The notes below the pieces were generated by a model, which did no database searches, had not been told where the DNA came from, and saw only the letters and a list, made by a program, of their open reading frames with translations. 64,000 nucleotides of DNA from Amycolatopsis sp. cg9 (GTDB lineage Bacteria > Actinomycetota > Actinomycetes > Mycobacteriales > Pseudonocardiaceae), in NCBI RefSeq assembly GCF_041346945.1, contig NZ_CP166851.1, positions 121,873-185,872 of the forward strand. Reading direction: 5' to 3'. The translations under genes were made by a program, and so were the position numbers. Positions 42,144 through 50,425 of this stretch are shown here, piece by piece (the first letter of the stretch is position 1; every line of letters starts with the position of its first letter).

Positions 42144-42191
42144 ACTCGGTTTCCAGGGGGCCGGCGGCGGGATGGTCGGTCCCGCCGCCGG
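42144..42191 (-). repeat. Start-associated hairpin element 2
   Basis: ACTCGGTTTCC box at 42144-42154 and a perfect CCGGCGGCGGGA stem with TGGTCGG loop at 42161-42191, before the start at 42127. Confidence 0.7.
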
Positions 42192-42200
42192 GGGATCGGG

Positions 42201-42599
42201 TCAGTACAGGGGCGTGGTGCCGGGCGCGGTGATCTGCTTGACCGGCGGTGCCTCGGGCAGTTCGCGCCAGCCGGAGGCGTCGCAGGAGTAGAAGCGGCCG
42301 TCGATGCCGAGGACGTCTCCGATCGACAGGGAGCGGTTGCGGCGGGCGCGGTAGTCCAGCGCCCGGGGGTCCGGGGTGCCGAACTGCGGGTCGTCGCCGA
42401 TGTTGAACAGCTCGAACGCCTCGTCAGCCAGGGTGTGGTCGTGGGTGTCGCCCTGCGGGCGGGTGGTGTAGGTGAAGACCTCGGTGACCGTCTGGCCGGA
42501 CTCGTAGCCGCGCAGGAACTTGTCGTGGGCGTGGTTGTTGTGGAACACCCGCACCCACACCGCGGCGGGCGCGCCGGCGGTGGCCTGGATGGTGGACAT
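42201..42599 (-). CDS. Hypothetical protein
   Basis: A 132-residue protein (MSTIQATAGAPAAVWVRVFH...) with conserved-looking TTRPQGDTHDHTLADEAFEL and a beta-rich C-terminus (SLSIGDVLGIDGRFYSCDAS). AGGAGG lies close to the ATG. Similar small proteins are familiar from actinobacterial plasmids, but none has a known function. It is divergent from the HNH gene. Confidence 0.6.
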   Translation of the reverse strand: MSTIQATAGAPAAVWVRVFHNNHAHDKFLRGYESGQTVTEVFTYTTRPQGDTHDHTLADEAFELFNIGDDPQFGTPDPRALDYRARRNRSLSIGDVLGIDGRFYSCDASGWRELPEAPPVKQITAPGTTPLY

Positions 42600-42692
42600 G
42601 GCCCCTCCTGGAATGCAGAAGGCCCGGCCGGGGCCGGGCCCGGGACGGGCCGCGCACCCGGGGCCGGGCCGTGGTGGAAGCTGGCGGAAACG

Positions 42693-42722
42693 TGGCCAAA
42701 AACTGGCCAAAATTTGGCAAAA
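42693..42722. promoter_or_regulatory. Three direct repeats of TGGCCAAAA at 11-bp spacing
   Basis: TGGCCAAAA at 42693 and 42704, then TGGCAAAA at 42715, one helical turn apart, in the divergent promoter region between 42599 (minus) and 42796 (plus). AT-rich and phased, as for a repressor or iteron site; no binding protein can be named. Confidence 0.5.
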
Positions 42723-42795
42723 CCGCAGTTCAGGCCACCTGTATGGCGGCGCGGGGGCGCCGGAATTGTCGGTGGGCTCCCTTACGCTGGGGTGC

Positions 42796-43383
42796 ATGAC
42801 GGCGGCCGCGCGGGATGAGGCCGCGGCTGCGCCGCGGCCGCGGCGGCCGCAGCCCGTGCTGTGGGTCGATCCGCAGGTGCACGCCGAGGAGATCGCGCGG
42901 TTCCGGCGCAAGGTGGTGGTGCCGCCGCCGAACGAGGACGGCTCGCCGAGCCCGATGTGCTCGTTGTGGAGCCGTGCGGTGGGCAACGACGGCTACGGCC
43001 GGTTCTCGATCACCCGCGGCGGGCAGGAGATCACGGTGAAGCCGCACCGGTACGCGGTTGCGCTGCGGCTGGGGATCACGGTCGCCTACGGGCAGGTCAT
43101 CGAGCACGTGGTGTGTGACAACCCGTTGTGTTGCCTGGCCGACCCCGACTTGACCGTGGGCCACATCTGGCCCAGCACCCAGGCGGAGAACCTGCGTCGC
43201 ATGGCCGCCAAGGGCCGCGGTGGCGGCCGCTGGTGGCACCGGAAGTGGAGTGGCTTGAACCGGACCGAGCGCGCGGAGCGGTCCCGCCAGCTGCGCGACG
43301 TCGTCGCCGAGCACGGCTGGGACGAGGAACGCATCCGCGCGGTGTTGCTGCGCATCGATCCGGCGCAGACCGTGCTGTTCTAG
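42796..43383 (+). CDS. HNH endonuclease-like protein
   Basis: A 195-residue protein with a homing-type HNH layout: VKPHRYAVALRLGITVAYG, EHVVCDNPLCCLADPDLTVG and HIWPSTQAENLRRMAAKGRG, giving His, paired Cys and Asn-type residues for a metal-bound nuclease site. The N-terminus is Ala/Pro/Arg-rich. It is the only plus-strand gene in 35.4-64 kb, which may mark a separate insertion. Its stop overlaps that of the minus-strand gene at 43380 by 4 bp. Confidence 0.75.
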   Translation: MTAAARDEAAAAPRPRRPQPVLWVDPQVHAEEIARFRRKVVVPPPNEDGSPSPMCSLWSRAVGNDGYGRFSITRGGQEITVKPHRYAVALRLGITVAYGQVIEHVVCDNPLCCLADPDLTVGHIWPSTQAENLRRMAAKGRGGGRWWHRKWSGLNRTERAERSRQLRDVVAEHGWDEERIRAVLLRIDPAQTVLF

Positions 43384-43559
43384 CCGGTGATCACCCCGTC
43401 GGGCACGACGACGTCGCTGGCCAGGATCTGCGCCCACGCGCGGTGATCGGGGCAGGTCAGCGTCTGGCCGACCTCGTAGTCCCCTTCCATGTCGAACAGG
43501 CAGCCGCAGTCGAGTTCGATGGCGGTGACGGTGCGCGCCTTCAGCTCGAGGGAATCCAT
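43380..43559 (-). CDS. Small hypothetical protein
   Basis: A 59-residue acidic protein (MDSLELKARTVTAIELDCGC...) with a CGCLF and a TCPDHRAW motif, three Cys and one His that could bind one zinc. It converges with the HNH gene. A hairpin with TGGTCGC loop and the first 134-nt long hairpin lie upstream. Confidence 0.5.
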   Translation of the reverse strand: MDSLELKARTVTAIELDCGCLFDMEGDYEVGQTLTCPDHRAWAQILASDVVVPDGVITG

Positions 43560-43619
43560 CCCCGTACTCCGTTCGCTTGGTTGTTCACCTCGCGCGGGAG
43601 CTGGTCGCGCTCCAGCGCG

Positions 43620-43753
43620 GTCCCCGCCGTCTCGGTGGGGCGCACTCGGATCGCGCCGGGCGCGGTTCGGGGTCAAGCCGCGGTGCTGTTCCGCGGCTTG
43701 ACCCCGGGGCGTGGCCGGGGCAGAGTGCGGCGCCCCACCGAGACGGCGGGGAC
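43620..43753. repeat. Long-hairpin element, copy A
   Basis: Outer arms at 43620-43647 and 43723-43753 are complementary over about 28 bp (with a small bulge), and the core GGGGTCAAGCCGCGG / CCGCGGCTTGACCCC (43669-43705) is perfect with a 7-nt loop. Three further copies of the layout and core lie at 53038, 61206 and 62972. Confidence 0.8.
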
Positions 43754-43771
43754 GGTGCCGCACTCCCTCCG

Positions 43772-44197
43772 TCACCCCTGCCTCACCGGCATCCCGGCCA
43801 CGGTCGGCACGGTGGTGGCGCGGTGGACGGTGGTCCAGATCCCGGCTCGCCGGGCGAGGCCCGCGGTGTGGGTCGCGCCGGAGGAGCCGTCCAGGATGAA
43901 CGCGAGGCAGCGCTCGGCGCCGAGGTCGACGGCGGCCTGCACCATCTCCTCGTTGCGGCGGAATCCGGCGTCGCGGCGGAAGGTGCCGTCCTGCACCCAC
44001 TGCGCGGGGTAGCGGTCGACGCGGCCGCCCCAGTGGGTCCAGCAGTCCTCGCACAGCAGGTCGGCGCCGCGCGGGCAGGCCCCGGACATCAGGATCGTGT
44101 CCGGGTGCCAGACCTGGGCGAGCGCGTCGCGGATGACGGTGGTGTCGGTCCACAGCTGGGAGCCGGTGATCAGCACCCGCCGGTAGATCTTCTCCAT
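43772..44197 (-). CDS. DUF2493 (YspA-like) protein
   Basis: A 141-residue Rossmann-like protein with the DUF2493 pattern: RVLITGSQLWTDTTVIRDAL, ILMSGACPRGADLL, RYPAQW and a FRRNEEMVQAAVD. The family is distantly related to SLOG nucleotide-binding proteins and is frequent on plasmids and phages; function is not established. A CEDCW pair is extra. GGAGGTGGC precedes the ATG at 44197. Confidence 0.8.
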   Translation of the reverse strand: MEKIYRRVLITGSQLWTDTTVIRDALAQVWHPDTILMSGACPRGADLLCEDCWTHWGGRVDRYPAQWVQDGTFRRDAGFRRNEEMVQAAVDLGAERCLAFILDGSSGATHTAGLARRAGIWTTVHRATTVPTVAGMPVRQG

Positions 44198-44357
44198 CAC
44201 GAGCCACCTCCGATGTCGCTGTCCCGCGGTGCGCGGGGCGGAGGTGGGTGCACGTGGCCGGGTCGGCGGGGTCCAGCGGGGTGTGCTGGAGGCCGTCGAC
44301 CCGGCCACGTACCGTGTGCCGGCCCGCCTGCCGGGAGAGCGGCGGCGAAGGCGGCGT

Positions 44358-44552
44358 TCAGTCGATCCAGTCCTCGTCGTCGCCGAAGATCACCACACCG
44401 AAGTACACGGCGGCGATGGAGATGATGTAGGCGGACCACCAGCCGATGTGGCGGCCGAACAGGGCGACTACGCCGATGATCAGCAGGGCGAGCACGGCGG
44501 CGAACGCCAGCTTGATGACGGTTTTGATCAGGAACTCGACGAACTCGATCAT
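44358..44552 (-). CDS. Small two-TM membrane protein
   Basis: A 64-residue protein (MIEFVEFLIKTVIKLAFAAV...) with two hydrophobic segments and an acidic GDDEDWID end. A start-associated hairpin lies upstream and a strong terminator is located before the next gene. Unrecognised. Confidence 0.55.
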   Translation of the reverse strand: MIEFVEFLIKTVIKLAFAAVLALLIIGVVALFGRHIGWWSAYIISIAAVYFGVVIFGDDEDWID

Positions 44553-44563
44553 GACAGGGCCTC

Positions 44564-44606
44564 ACTCGGTGTCGGGGGCGCAGCGGCGGGTGGTCGGTCC
44601 GCCGGC
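44564..44606 (-). repeat. Start-associated hairpin element 3
   Basis: ACTCGGTGTC box at 44564-44573, then a CGGCGGG / TCCGCCGG stem around TGGTCGG, before the start at 44552. Confidence 0.55.
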
Positions 44607-44628
44607 GGGCGCGGGGCAGGTAAAAGGG

Positions 44629-44674
44629 CGAAGGCCCGGACGCCTCCTGGTGCGGGGAGGTGTCCGGGCCTTCG
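44629..44674 (-). terminator. Strong terminator hairpin
   Basis: GAAGGCCCGGACGCCTCC and GGAGGTGTCCGGGCCTTC (one mismatch) around TGGTGCG-type loop, 25 bp past the stop of the gene at 44699. Confidence 0.8.
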
Positions 44675-44698
44675 GGTCGGGTCTGGAGCCTGGGCGGG

Positions 44699-44917
44699 TT
44701 AGTGCTGGTGGCGGGGCGGGTCGTCGCAGTCGGCCAGGTGGTGGGTCAGCCACCGTGCGGCGGCGTCGGGTCTGCCGTGGGACTCCAGCAACCCGACCAG
44801 CACGTTGACTTCGCGGCAGGCCAGGGCGAAGGCGATGTCGGCGGCGAGGACGGGGTCGGAGAACACGTCGACGAACACGTCGAGCGGGTCGTAGACCAGC
44901 TGCTCGGGTGCAGGCAT
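44699..44917 (-). CDS. Small hypothetical protein
   Basis: A 72-residue acidic helical protein (MPAPEQLVYDPLDVFVDVFS...) ending in a His-rich HHLADCDDPPRHQH. AGGAGGTGC before the ATG supports the start. Unrecognised. Confidence 0.5.
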   Translation of the reverse strand: MPAPEQLVYDPLDVFVDVFSDPVLAADIAFALACREVNVLVGLLESHGRPDAAARWLTHHLADCDDPPRHQH

Positions 44918-44972
44918 GGCGCACCTCCTCTCGAGGGGTCGGGCAGCGGCGGGCGCGCTGCCGGGGGGCGGG

Positions 44973-45434
44973 TTAGTGCACGCGGAAGCCGCCGTAGCGG
45001 GCGGCGGTGCGCAGGAACGGGATGACGTCGTCGGCGAAGGCGGCGGGGTGGTCCGCGCCGGCGGCGAGGGCGATCTCGTAGGCGGCCAGGGCCTCGGCGC
45101 ACTCGTCGCCGGTGACGTGCCAGCCGTCGCCGCTGGCCAGCTTGTGCCAGGGGATGCCGGGCAGCCGGGCGGCGCCGTGTGTGCCGTGGTCGGCCTGGAC
45201 CTGGGTCAGGGCCTGCATGTAGGCGCGGGCGCGGTCGGTGACCGGCTGCTCGCCGTCGAAGTCGTGCCGGTCGAGGTGGTCGCTGGCGGGGAAGTCCGGG
45301 ACCGGGCTCGGGTGGGCCATGTCCAGCTCGGCCATCGCCTGGCACAGGCTGGTGGTGCCGTGGGCGAACCCGCGCTCGATGCGGGTCGTGGTCTCGAAGT
45401 CGGGGGCGCTGGGGACGTGCATCTCGTAGCCCAC
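44973..45434 (-). CDS. Hypothetical protein
   Basis: A 153-residue protein from GTG 45434 (GGAG five bases upstream; ATG 45422 is an alternative). It opens GYEMHVPSAPDF and has a HKLASGDGWHVTGDECAEAL centre with an Ala-rich helix after. Family not recognised; start-associated hairpin upstream. Confidence 0.55.
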   Translation of the reverse strand: MGYEMHVPSAPDFETTTRIERGFAHGTTSLCQAMAELDMAHPSPVPDFPASDHLDRHDFDGEQPVTDRARAYMQALTQVQADHGTHGAARLPGIPWHKLASGDGWHVTGDECAEALAAYEIALAAGADHPAAFADDVIPFLRTAARYGGFRVH

Positions 45435-45447
45435 CTGGGCTCCTTCC

Positions 45448-45489
45448 GCTCGGTGTTGCGTGGCGGCCCGGGGTGGTCGGTCCCGGACC
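45448..45489 (-). repeat. Start-associated hairpin element 4
   Basis: GCTCGGTGTT box at 45448-45457 and GGCCCGGGG / TCCCGGACC stem around TGGTCGG at 45465-45489, before the start at 45434. A second GTGCCGCG-type hairpin follows at about 45491-45558 and is probably the terminator of the gene above. Confidence 0.65.
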
Positions 45490-45578
45490 TGGGTGTGCCG
45501 CGGCGGCCACGCCGCGCTCCCGTCCGGCAGGGCGGGGCGTGGCCGGCCGCGGCACCGGCAGTGCTCAGCTGCGGTGGC

Positions 45579-46460
45579 TCAGCCGGTGATGAACTCGTTG
45601 TCCTCGTAGGCGGCGAAGCAGCCGCGGATCCGCGCGGCGGCGTTCGGGCTGGCCTTGTCGGCCAGGCCGCGGCCGGTCTCGCGCCAGTCGGCAAGCCGGT
45701 GCCCGGCGCCGGGGTCGACGACGGTGACCTCGGCGGGGTGCGGGACGCCGTCGAGGAAGGCGGCGACCTCGGTCCCGGCGTCGGGGTCGCGGTCGACCAC
45801 GACTTCCAGCCGGAGCCGGTGCTGTTCGGTGATCGCCGCGTGCTCCAGTTCGGCCACGGCGGCGGAGATCTCGTCGATGACCGTGGCGGCCCCGGCCGCG
45901 CGGTCGCGGCGGCGGGCCGAGTGGCGGGTGCGTATCCGGTCGAGGTGGTCGCGCAGCCGTCCCAGCACCTCGATGTGGCTCAGGACGTCGCTGCATCGGG
46001 CGGCGGCCTCGGCGGCACCACTGGTGAGCCGGCCGAGGTCGCCGGGCGCGGGCAGCGTGACCCGGTAGACGTTGTCCGTGAGCTGTTCCCAGAACCGGCG
46101 TGGGTCGTTGTCGCCGACCAGGGCGTCCAGCTCCGACTCGATGTCCTCGACCAGCTGGTCGAGGGTGGCTCCGTCGGTGGTGCGGTAGTCGTCGGGGCAG
46201 GTGGACACGCCGCCGTCGTCGGTCCACCGGTGGCCCTCGGTGTCCTTGACCGCGGTGAGGGCGAGCTCGCCGTCGACCTCGCCCATGGTGACGATCAGTT
46301 CGGTGGCGCCGGGGAACGGGCCGGACACCCAGTAGGCGACCCGCAGGAGGCGGGCGCGGCGCATCGCCGCGCCCGCGGCGTCGTGGAATTCGAAGGCGCG
46401 GCGCAGAAACACCGCCTGCGGGGTGGCCGGGTCCGGGACGCGGCGGATCGGCACGGTCAT
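45579..46460 (-). CDS. Hypothetical protein
   Basis: A 293-residue protein (MTVPIRRVPDPATPQAVFLR...). The first half is mixed alpha/beta (GATELIVTMGEVDGELALTA), the middle holds a helical ARCSDVLSHIEVLGRLRDHL and the end is ARIRGCFAAYEDNEFITG. No family recognised. Its start overlaps the stop of the small membrane gene by 4 bp (translational coupling). Confidence 0.6.
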   Translation of the reverse strand: MTVPIRRVPDPATPQAVFLRRAFEFHDAAGAAMRRARLLRVAYWVSGPFPGATELIVTMGEVDGELALTAVKDTEGHRWTDDGGVSTCPDDYRTTDGATLDQLVEDIESELDALVGDNDPRRFWEQLTDNVYRVTLPAPGDLGRLTSGAAEAAARCSDVLSHIEVLGRLRDHLDRIRTRHSARRRDRAAGAATVIDEISAAVAELEHAAITEQHRLRLEVVVDRDPDAGTEVAAFLDGVPHPAEVTVVDPGAGHRLADWRETGRGLADKASPNAAARIRGCFAAYEDNEFITG

Positions 46461-46741
46461 GCCGCGGCCGCGGTCGTGGTCTTCGCCGCCGGCCTGGTGG
46501 CCGGCTTGGTGGCCGCGGTGGTCTTGCCGGTCGCGGCGGTGGGCTTGGCCGGAGTCTTCGTGGCCGCGGCCGGCCGGACGGCGGTCTCGGGCTCGTCCTC
46601 GGCGGTCTCCTCCACATCGTCGACCGGGGTCTGGATGCCGTAGCGGATGCGGTCGCACACGGCCTCGACCAGGCGGGAGGCGTTCGCGCAGAGAACGACC
46701 ATGGCCAGGATGGTCAGGGCACCAAGAATCTCATTCCACAT
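46457..46741 (-). CDS. Membrane-anchored protein with Ala/Lys/Thr tail
   Basis: A 94-residue protein: one N-terminal transmembrane segment (ILGALTILAMVVLCANAS), an acidic stretch (VDDVEETAEDEPETAV) and a tail of Lys/Ala/Thr/Pro repeats like histone-H1-type tails. I start it at ATG 46741, since GAGGAG lies 9 bp before it; ATG 46750 abuts the site. The tail could bind DNA at the membrane; that is inference. Confidence 0.55.
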   Translation of the reverse strand: MWNEILGALTILAMVVLCANASRLVEAVCDRIRYGIQTPVDDVEETAEDEPETAVRPAAATKTPAKPTAATGKTTAATKPATRPAAKTTTAAAA

Positions 46742-46925
46742 TGGACACATCTCCTCGCGTCGTGGGTGCTGCTCCGCCGGTGGTGGAGCGCGGCCCGTAC
46801 GCGCGGCCGGGCGCGTGGGGGCAAGCCCGCTTTTGGCTTGCCCTCACGTGGCTGGTCGTGCAGGGTCGTAGCGGTCCACCAGCGGCGGAGCTGCGCGCGG
46901 GGAACTCCCCGCCAGGCCCCTCGGC

Positions 46926-48317
46926 TCAGAACTCGCCGTACAGCTCGGGCACGTAGTGGCCGAGCCCGCGGCGGTCGAGCTCGTCGAAGTCCAGTTCCAG
47001 CGAGTCGGCCAGGTGCCGCAGATCGGCGAGCAGGTCGCCGATCACGGTGGCCGGGTCCTCGTCGTTGCGGTCGTTGATCGCGCCGACGCGGTAGGCGAAG
47101 GCCAGCACGGCCAGCGCGGCGAACCCGGCGCGGCGGCCGTTGTCGTGGCGCCCGTCTTCGACGATGTCGCCGTAACGCATCTCGCCGTCGCCCTCGTACC
47201 ACGGCAGCAGGTTCTTCAGCTGGCTCGTCAGCGTGACCGGGACGTCCGGGGTGGGCGCCGGTCGGGCGATTCGCTGCGGCGCGGGGGCGGCCGGATCCGC
47301 GGAGCTCGCGAGGACCAGCTCGGTGCCCGGACCGGTGTCGCCGTCGCGCTCGCCCTGTTCGGCGGCGTAGATGCGGTCGGCGCAGTTACCGCAGCGTCCG
47401 TCCCAACCTTCGCCGTCGTCGAGGCGGCCGTCGCAGCCTTCGGTGGCGCAGACCTCGTCCTCGCCCTCGTCGCCGTCCTCAGCGTCCGGGCCGACGGTCG
47501 CAGCGGCCGGTGCGGGCACGGCGGTGTCGGCGAGCCGGACGCGAATCACGGTGCCGGGACCGGCGGGCCGCATCATCTTCGGGTCCGTCTTCGCCGGGTC
47601 GATCTCGACGGTGAGCACGTCGTCGTCGGCGACGCTGGCGGTGATGGCCACGCCCGCGACGGCCAGCATCGGGCGCGTGGTCTGGCTGGAGAACCACATC
47701 GGCGCCCACGGACGCGGGTCGTCCTCGGTGAGGTAGGCGTCCAGGTGCCGTGGTTTCCGGGCCTGGACGTCGGCGACGTCGGCGGCGGTGGGCAGCTTGC
47801 ACCAGAAGACGGTGTTGCCGTCCTCGGTCCACGGCTCCCACCACATCCCGGCACGCTCGGTGCCGATCGCCATGGTGAGCAGCTGTTCGATGTGCTCGAC
47901 GACCTTGGGCCACGGGGCGTCGTCGCCCGTGCGGTACTCGGCCAGCGCGGCGCCGGGTTGCTGCTCCGGAGCCTGCGGGTCGGGCGATTCCGGGCCGGCG
48001 GCCGGCGACAGGGTCACCCGATACGGCGGCTGGCAGTGCTGGACCGGCGCGGCGCTGGGCTGCTGGTCCCGGGCCCACAGCGCGGGGTTATCCCGGCTGG
48101 TGATCCGCCGCAGGCCCACCCGGTAGGGCGGCTGGTCGTAGTGGTGCTGGTCGTTGACCTCGAGCACGAGGTAGGTGGCCGTGGGCAGGGCGTCGCGCAC
48201 GATGCGCGCCACGTCGTGCAGCAGCGCGTCGTACAGGTGCTCCTGGGCGACGTCGACAGTCTGGCGGGCGAGGTACTGGCGCCGTTGCAGCGCGCCCTCG
48301 GGTTGGAGGGTGATCAC
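46926..48317 (-). CDS. Hypothetical protein with zinc-finger-like motif
   Basis: A 463-residue protein from GTG 48317. The N-terminal part (QTVDVAQEHLYDALLHDVAR...) and centre are mixed alpha/beta. A DGDEGEDEVCATEGCDGRL stretch followed by GRCGNCADR gives four Cys as a zinc finger. The C-terminus is helical (VIGDLLADLRHLADSLELDF). Pro-rich linkers separate the parts. No family recognised. A start-associated hairpin lies upstream. Confidence 0.6.
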   Translation of the reverse strand: MITLQPEGALQRRQYLARQTVDVAQEHLYDALLHDVARIVRDALPTATYLVLEVNDQHHYDQPPYRVGLRRITSRDNPALWARDQQPSAAPVQHCQPPYRVTLSPAAGPESPDPQAPEQQPGAALAEYRTGDDAPWPKVVEHIEQLLTMAIGTERAGMWWEPWTEDGNTVFWCKLPTAADVADVQARKPRHLDAYLTEDDPRPWAPMWFSSQTTRPMLAVAGVAITASVADDDVLTVEIDPAKTDPKMMRPAGPGTVIRVRLADTAVPAPAAATVGPDAEDGDEGEDEVCATEGCDGRLDDGEGWDGRCGNCADRIYAAEQGERDGDTGPGTELVLASSADPAAPAPQRIARPAPTPDVPVTLTSQLKNLLPWYEGDGEMRYGDIVEDGRHDNGRRAGFAALAVLAFAYRVGAINDRNDEDPATVIGDLLADLRHLADSLELDFDELDRRGLGHYVPELYGEF

Positions 48318-48332
48318 GGGCAGGGTCCTTCC

Positions 48333-48387
48333 GCTCGGTTTCGCGAGGTGGGCGGCGGGCGCGGGTGGTCAGTCCGCGCGCGCCGCG
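48333..48387 (-). repeat. Start-associated hairpin element 5
   Basis: GCTCGGTTTC box at 48333-48342, then GGCGGCGGGCGCGGG and its near-complement around TGGTCAG at 48351-48387, before the start at 48317. Confidence 0.65.
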
Positions 48388-48471
48388 GTCGCCGCAACGG
48401 GGTGCGGCGGGAACTGGGGATTGCGGCAGCAGCCGGTGCCGCCCGGCGGCGGCTGGCCGACGAGGGGCCGA

Positions 48472-49284
48472 CTACGCGGTGGCCCTGGCCTCGGCGACGA
48501 TCTCGGCCATGCTGAGACCGGGCTTGAAGGTGTGGCCGATGCGGGCTTCCAGCCGCACGTAGTTCTGCGCCAGCCGGGGGTTGAGCCTGGCGGCGAGGAC
48601 GAGTTCCTTGCGGCCGGCCAGCACGCAGAACACGCACGACAGGCGCGGCATCCCGGCCGCGTAGGCCGGGTGGTACGGCACCCCGGATCGGCCGATGGTT
48701 TGCCAGACGTCGACCTCGGTCCAGTCGAAGATCGGCAGCCATCGCGTCACGTCCCGGCGGCCGTTGCTGGCGGGATCGGGGCCGAGCGGGGACTTCTTCG
48801 CGCGCGCCGGTGACTCCTCGGCGCGCAGCCCGAGGCAGTTGAGGATCCGGATCGGGCGGTCGTGGCCGCGGCCGCGGAAGGCGGCCGCTTCCCGGGTCAT
48901 CAGCTTGACCACCTGGGATGTCTTCTGGTCGCTGGTGCAGTAGCGCGCGGTCGAGGACGGGAACTTGCGGCGGGCCTCGATCTGCTCGAGCAGGTCGCCG
49001 CGTTCGCGGCGGACCTCCTCGAACCGGATGCTGTAGTGCTCGGCCTGCCGCTCGGCGAGCTCGCGGGTGCCGGGCCACTCGACACGGTCGCCGAGGTTCG
49101 CGTGCACGGCCAGGAAGTGGTGGCGCGGGTAGCGCTGGGCGTCGGCCAGCTCGACCACGTGCGTGATCATGGCTTGGGAGTCTTTGCCCGCGGAGGTGTT
49201 GAGCAGGACCAGGTCGTAGTCGTGCAGGTTCACCTCCGGCGCCGGGCTCGCGGTGGTCGCGAGCGCGGGTGTCCGGCAGCGCAC
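48472..49284 (-). CDS. PAPS-reductase-family ATP-pyrophosphatase (DndC/CysH-like)
   Basis: A 270-residue member of the adenine-nucleotide alpha-hydrolase superfamily. The PP-loop is NTSAGKDSQAM near residues 30-40. ARYCTSDQKTSQVVK and RLSCVFCVLAGRKEL provide Cys residues where DndC-type proteins hold an Fe-S cluster or bind sulfur. WLPIFDWTEVDVWQTI is typical of CysH relatives. DndC acts in DNA phosphorothioation, but no dndB, D or E lies nearby. A stand-alone sulfotransferase or regulatory role is as likely. GTG 49284 follows AAGGAGCC. Confidence 0.8.
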   Translation of the reverse strand: MRCRTPALATTASPAPEVNLHDYDLVLLNTSAGKDSQAMITHVVELADAQRYPRHHFLAVHANLGDRVEWPGTRELAERQAEHYSIRFEEVRRERGDLLEQIEARRKFPSSTARYCTSDQKTSQVVKLMTREAAAFRGRGHDRPIRILNCLGLRAEESPARAKKSPLGPDPASNGRRDVTRWLPIFDWTEVDVWQTIGRSGVPYHPAYAAGMPRLSCVFCVLAGRKELVLAARLNPRLAQNYVRLEARIGHTFKPGLSMAEIVAEARATA

Positions 49285-49297
49285 GGTGGCTCCTTCC

Positions 49298-49351
49298 GCT
49301 CGGTGTCGTGAGGTGGGCGGCGGGCGCGGGTTGTCGGTCCGCGCCCGCCGC
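49298..49351 (-). repeat. Start-associated hairpin element 6
   Basis: GCTCGGTGTC box at 49298-49307 and a perfect GCGGCGGGCGCGG / CCGCGCCCGCCGC stem (49317-49351) with loop GTTGTCGGT, before the start at 49284. Confidence 0.7.
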
Positions 49352-49389
49352 GGTCGCCGCAGCGGGGTGCGGCGGGGGGAGGCGCCCGG

Positions 49390-49821
49390 TCAGGCGCGGG
49401 TGAGGTGGTCGGCGGCGTTCTCGACGACGACGCCGGCGCTGGGGGCGAGCGCGGCGTAGACGTCGGGGGCCAGGCCCCAGCCGGGCATCGCCGTCCACTG
49501 CTCGCCGGCGTGGCGGCGGGGCTCGCCCAGCCGCGGCCGGACTTGGCCGGGGCGCAGGTTGGTGTCCCAGGTCGGGCCGCCGGCGAGGTGGGCGAAGTAG
49601 AAGTCGTCGCCGGTGAGGTCCAGGCGGATCAGCGGGGTGGGGTCGGGGACGTCGTGGTTCGGGCGGGCCAGGAATTCCGCCAGCGGGGTGTCGCTGATGA
49701 CGGTCCAGGTGGTGCCCCGCATCGCGCCGTCGAGCTGGGTGGCCGCGGCGGAGACGTTGCCGGCCAGGCCGACCTGCACCAGCAGGAGGCGGTTGCGGTG
49801 CCGGTCGGGGATCAGGCCCAC
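49390..49821 (-). CDS. Hypothetical protein
   Basis: A 143-residue protein (GLIPDRHRNRLLLVQVGLAG...) from GTG 49821, overlapping the upstream gene by 10 bp. It has a TGDDFYFAHLAGGPTWD centre and a C-terminal VVVENAADHLTRA. Family not recognised; coupled to the gene at 49812. Confidence 0.55.
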   Translation of the reverse strand: MGLIPDRHRNRLLLVQVGLAGNVSAAATQLDGAMRGTTWTVISDTPLAEFLARPNHDVPDPTPLIRLDLTGDDFYFAHLAGGPTWDTNLRPGQVRPRLGEPRRHAGEQWTAMPGWGLAPDVYAALAPSAGVVVENAADHLTRA

Positions 49822-50300
49822 GGCGGCACCTCCCCGGCGGTCAGCGGCTCGCTGGTCAGCTGCGCGGGGCCGGGTTCGGCGTCGAGCACCAGCGGGAGGT
49901 CGGTGTCCTCGTCGCCGTCGAGGGTCCAGGCCCGGCCCTGGTGGCGGCGGACGAGTTCGTCGACGATGGCCTGCCCGTCGCGGGCGAGGAACCAGCGCTC
50001 GAACTCGCTCTGGGTGCCCAGGGTTCCGCCGTCGGGGTAGCAGGGCTGCCCGTCCAGCACCTCGCAGCCGGGCAGGGCGCTGTCCGCGCCGGGCATGGGC
50101 TGGCGGGAGTGGTACTCGACCGACATGCCGCCGCCGAGCGTGGCCACCAGGGCCGGCCGGATTTGCAGCTCGACCGCGCCGGGCGGGCCGTCGACGATCA
50201 CGCTGTGGACGCTGTTGAACGGGCAGCGCCGCAGGCGCAGCGACAACGGGGCGGGCACGGTGAGTCCGCCGTCGAACAAGACGAGGTCGTTGCCGGACAT
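49812..50300 (-). CDS. Hypothetical beta-rich protein
   Basis: A 162-residue protein (MSGNDLVLFDGGLTVPAPLS...) with beta-rich SVHSVIVDGPPGAVELQIRP in the first half and DELVRRHQGRAWTLDGDEDT near the end. No family recognised. A GC hairpin at about 50355-50405 upstream probably ends the preceding transcript. Confidence 0.55.
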   Translation of the reverse strand: MSGNDLVLFDGGLTVPAPLSLRLRRCPFNSVHSVIVDGPPGAVELQIRPALVATLGGGMSVEYHSRQPMPGADSALPGCEVLDGQPCYPDGGTLGTQSEFERWFLARDGQAIVDELVRRHQGRAWTLDGDEDTDLPLVLDAEPGPAQLTSEPLTAGEVPPWA

Positions 50301-50425
50301 GAGGTTTCTCCCTTGCGCGAGAACGGGTTGCGGGCTGGTGATGGGCGCGGCGAAGCGACCGCGGCGGCCGCCCCCGGTCGTTGTCGGGGCGGCCGCCGTG
50401 GTCGCGGGGCGTGCGGGGATCGGGG

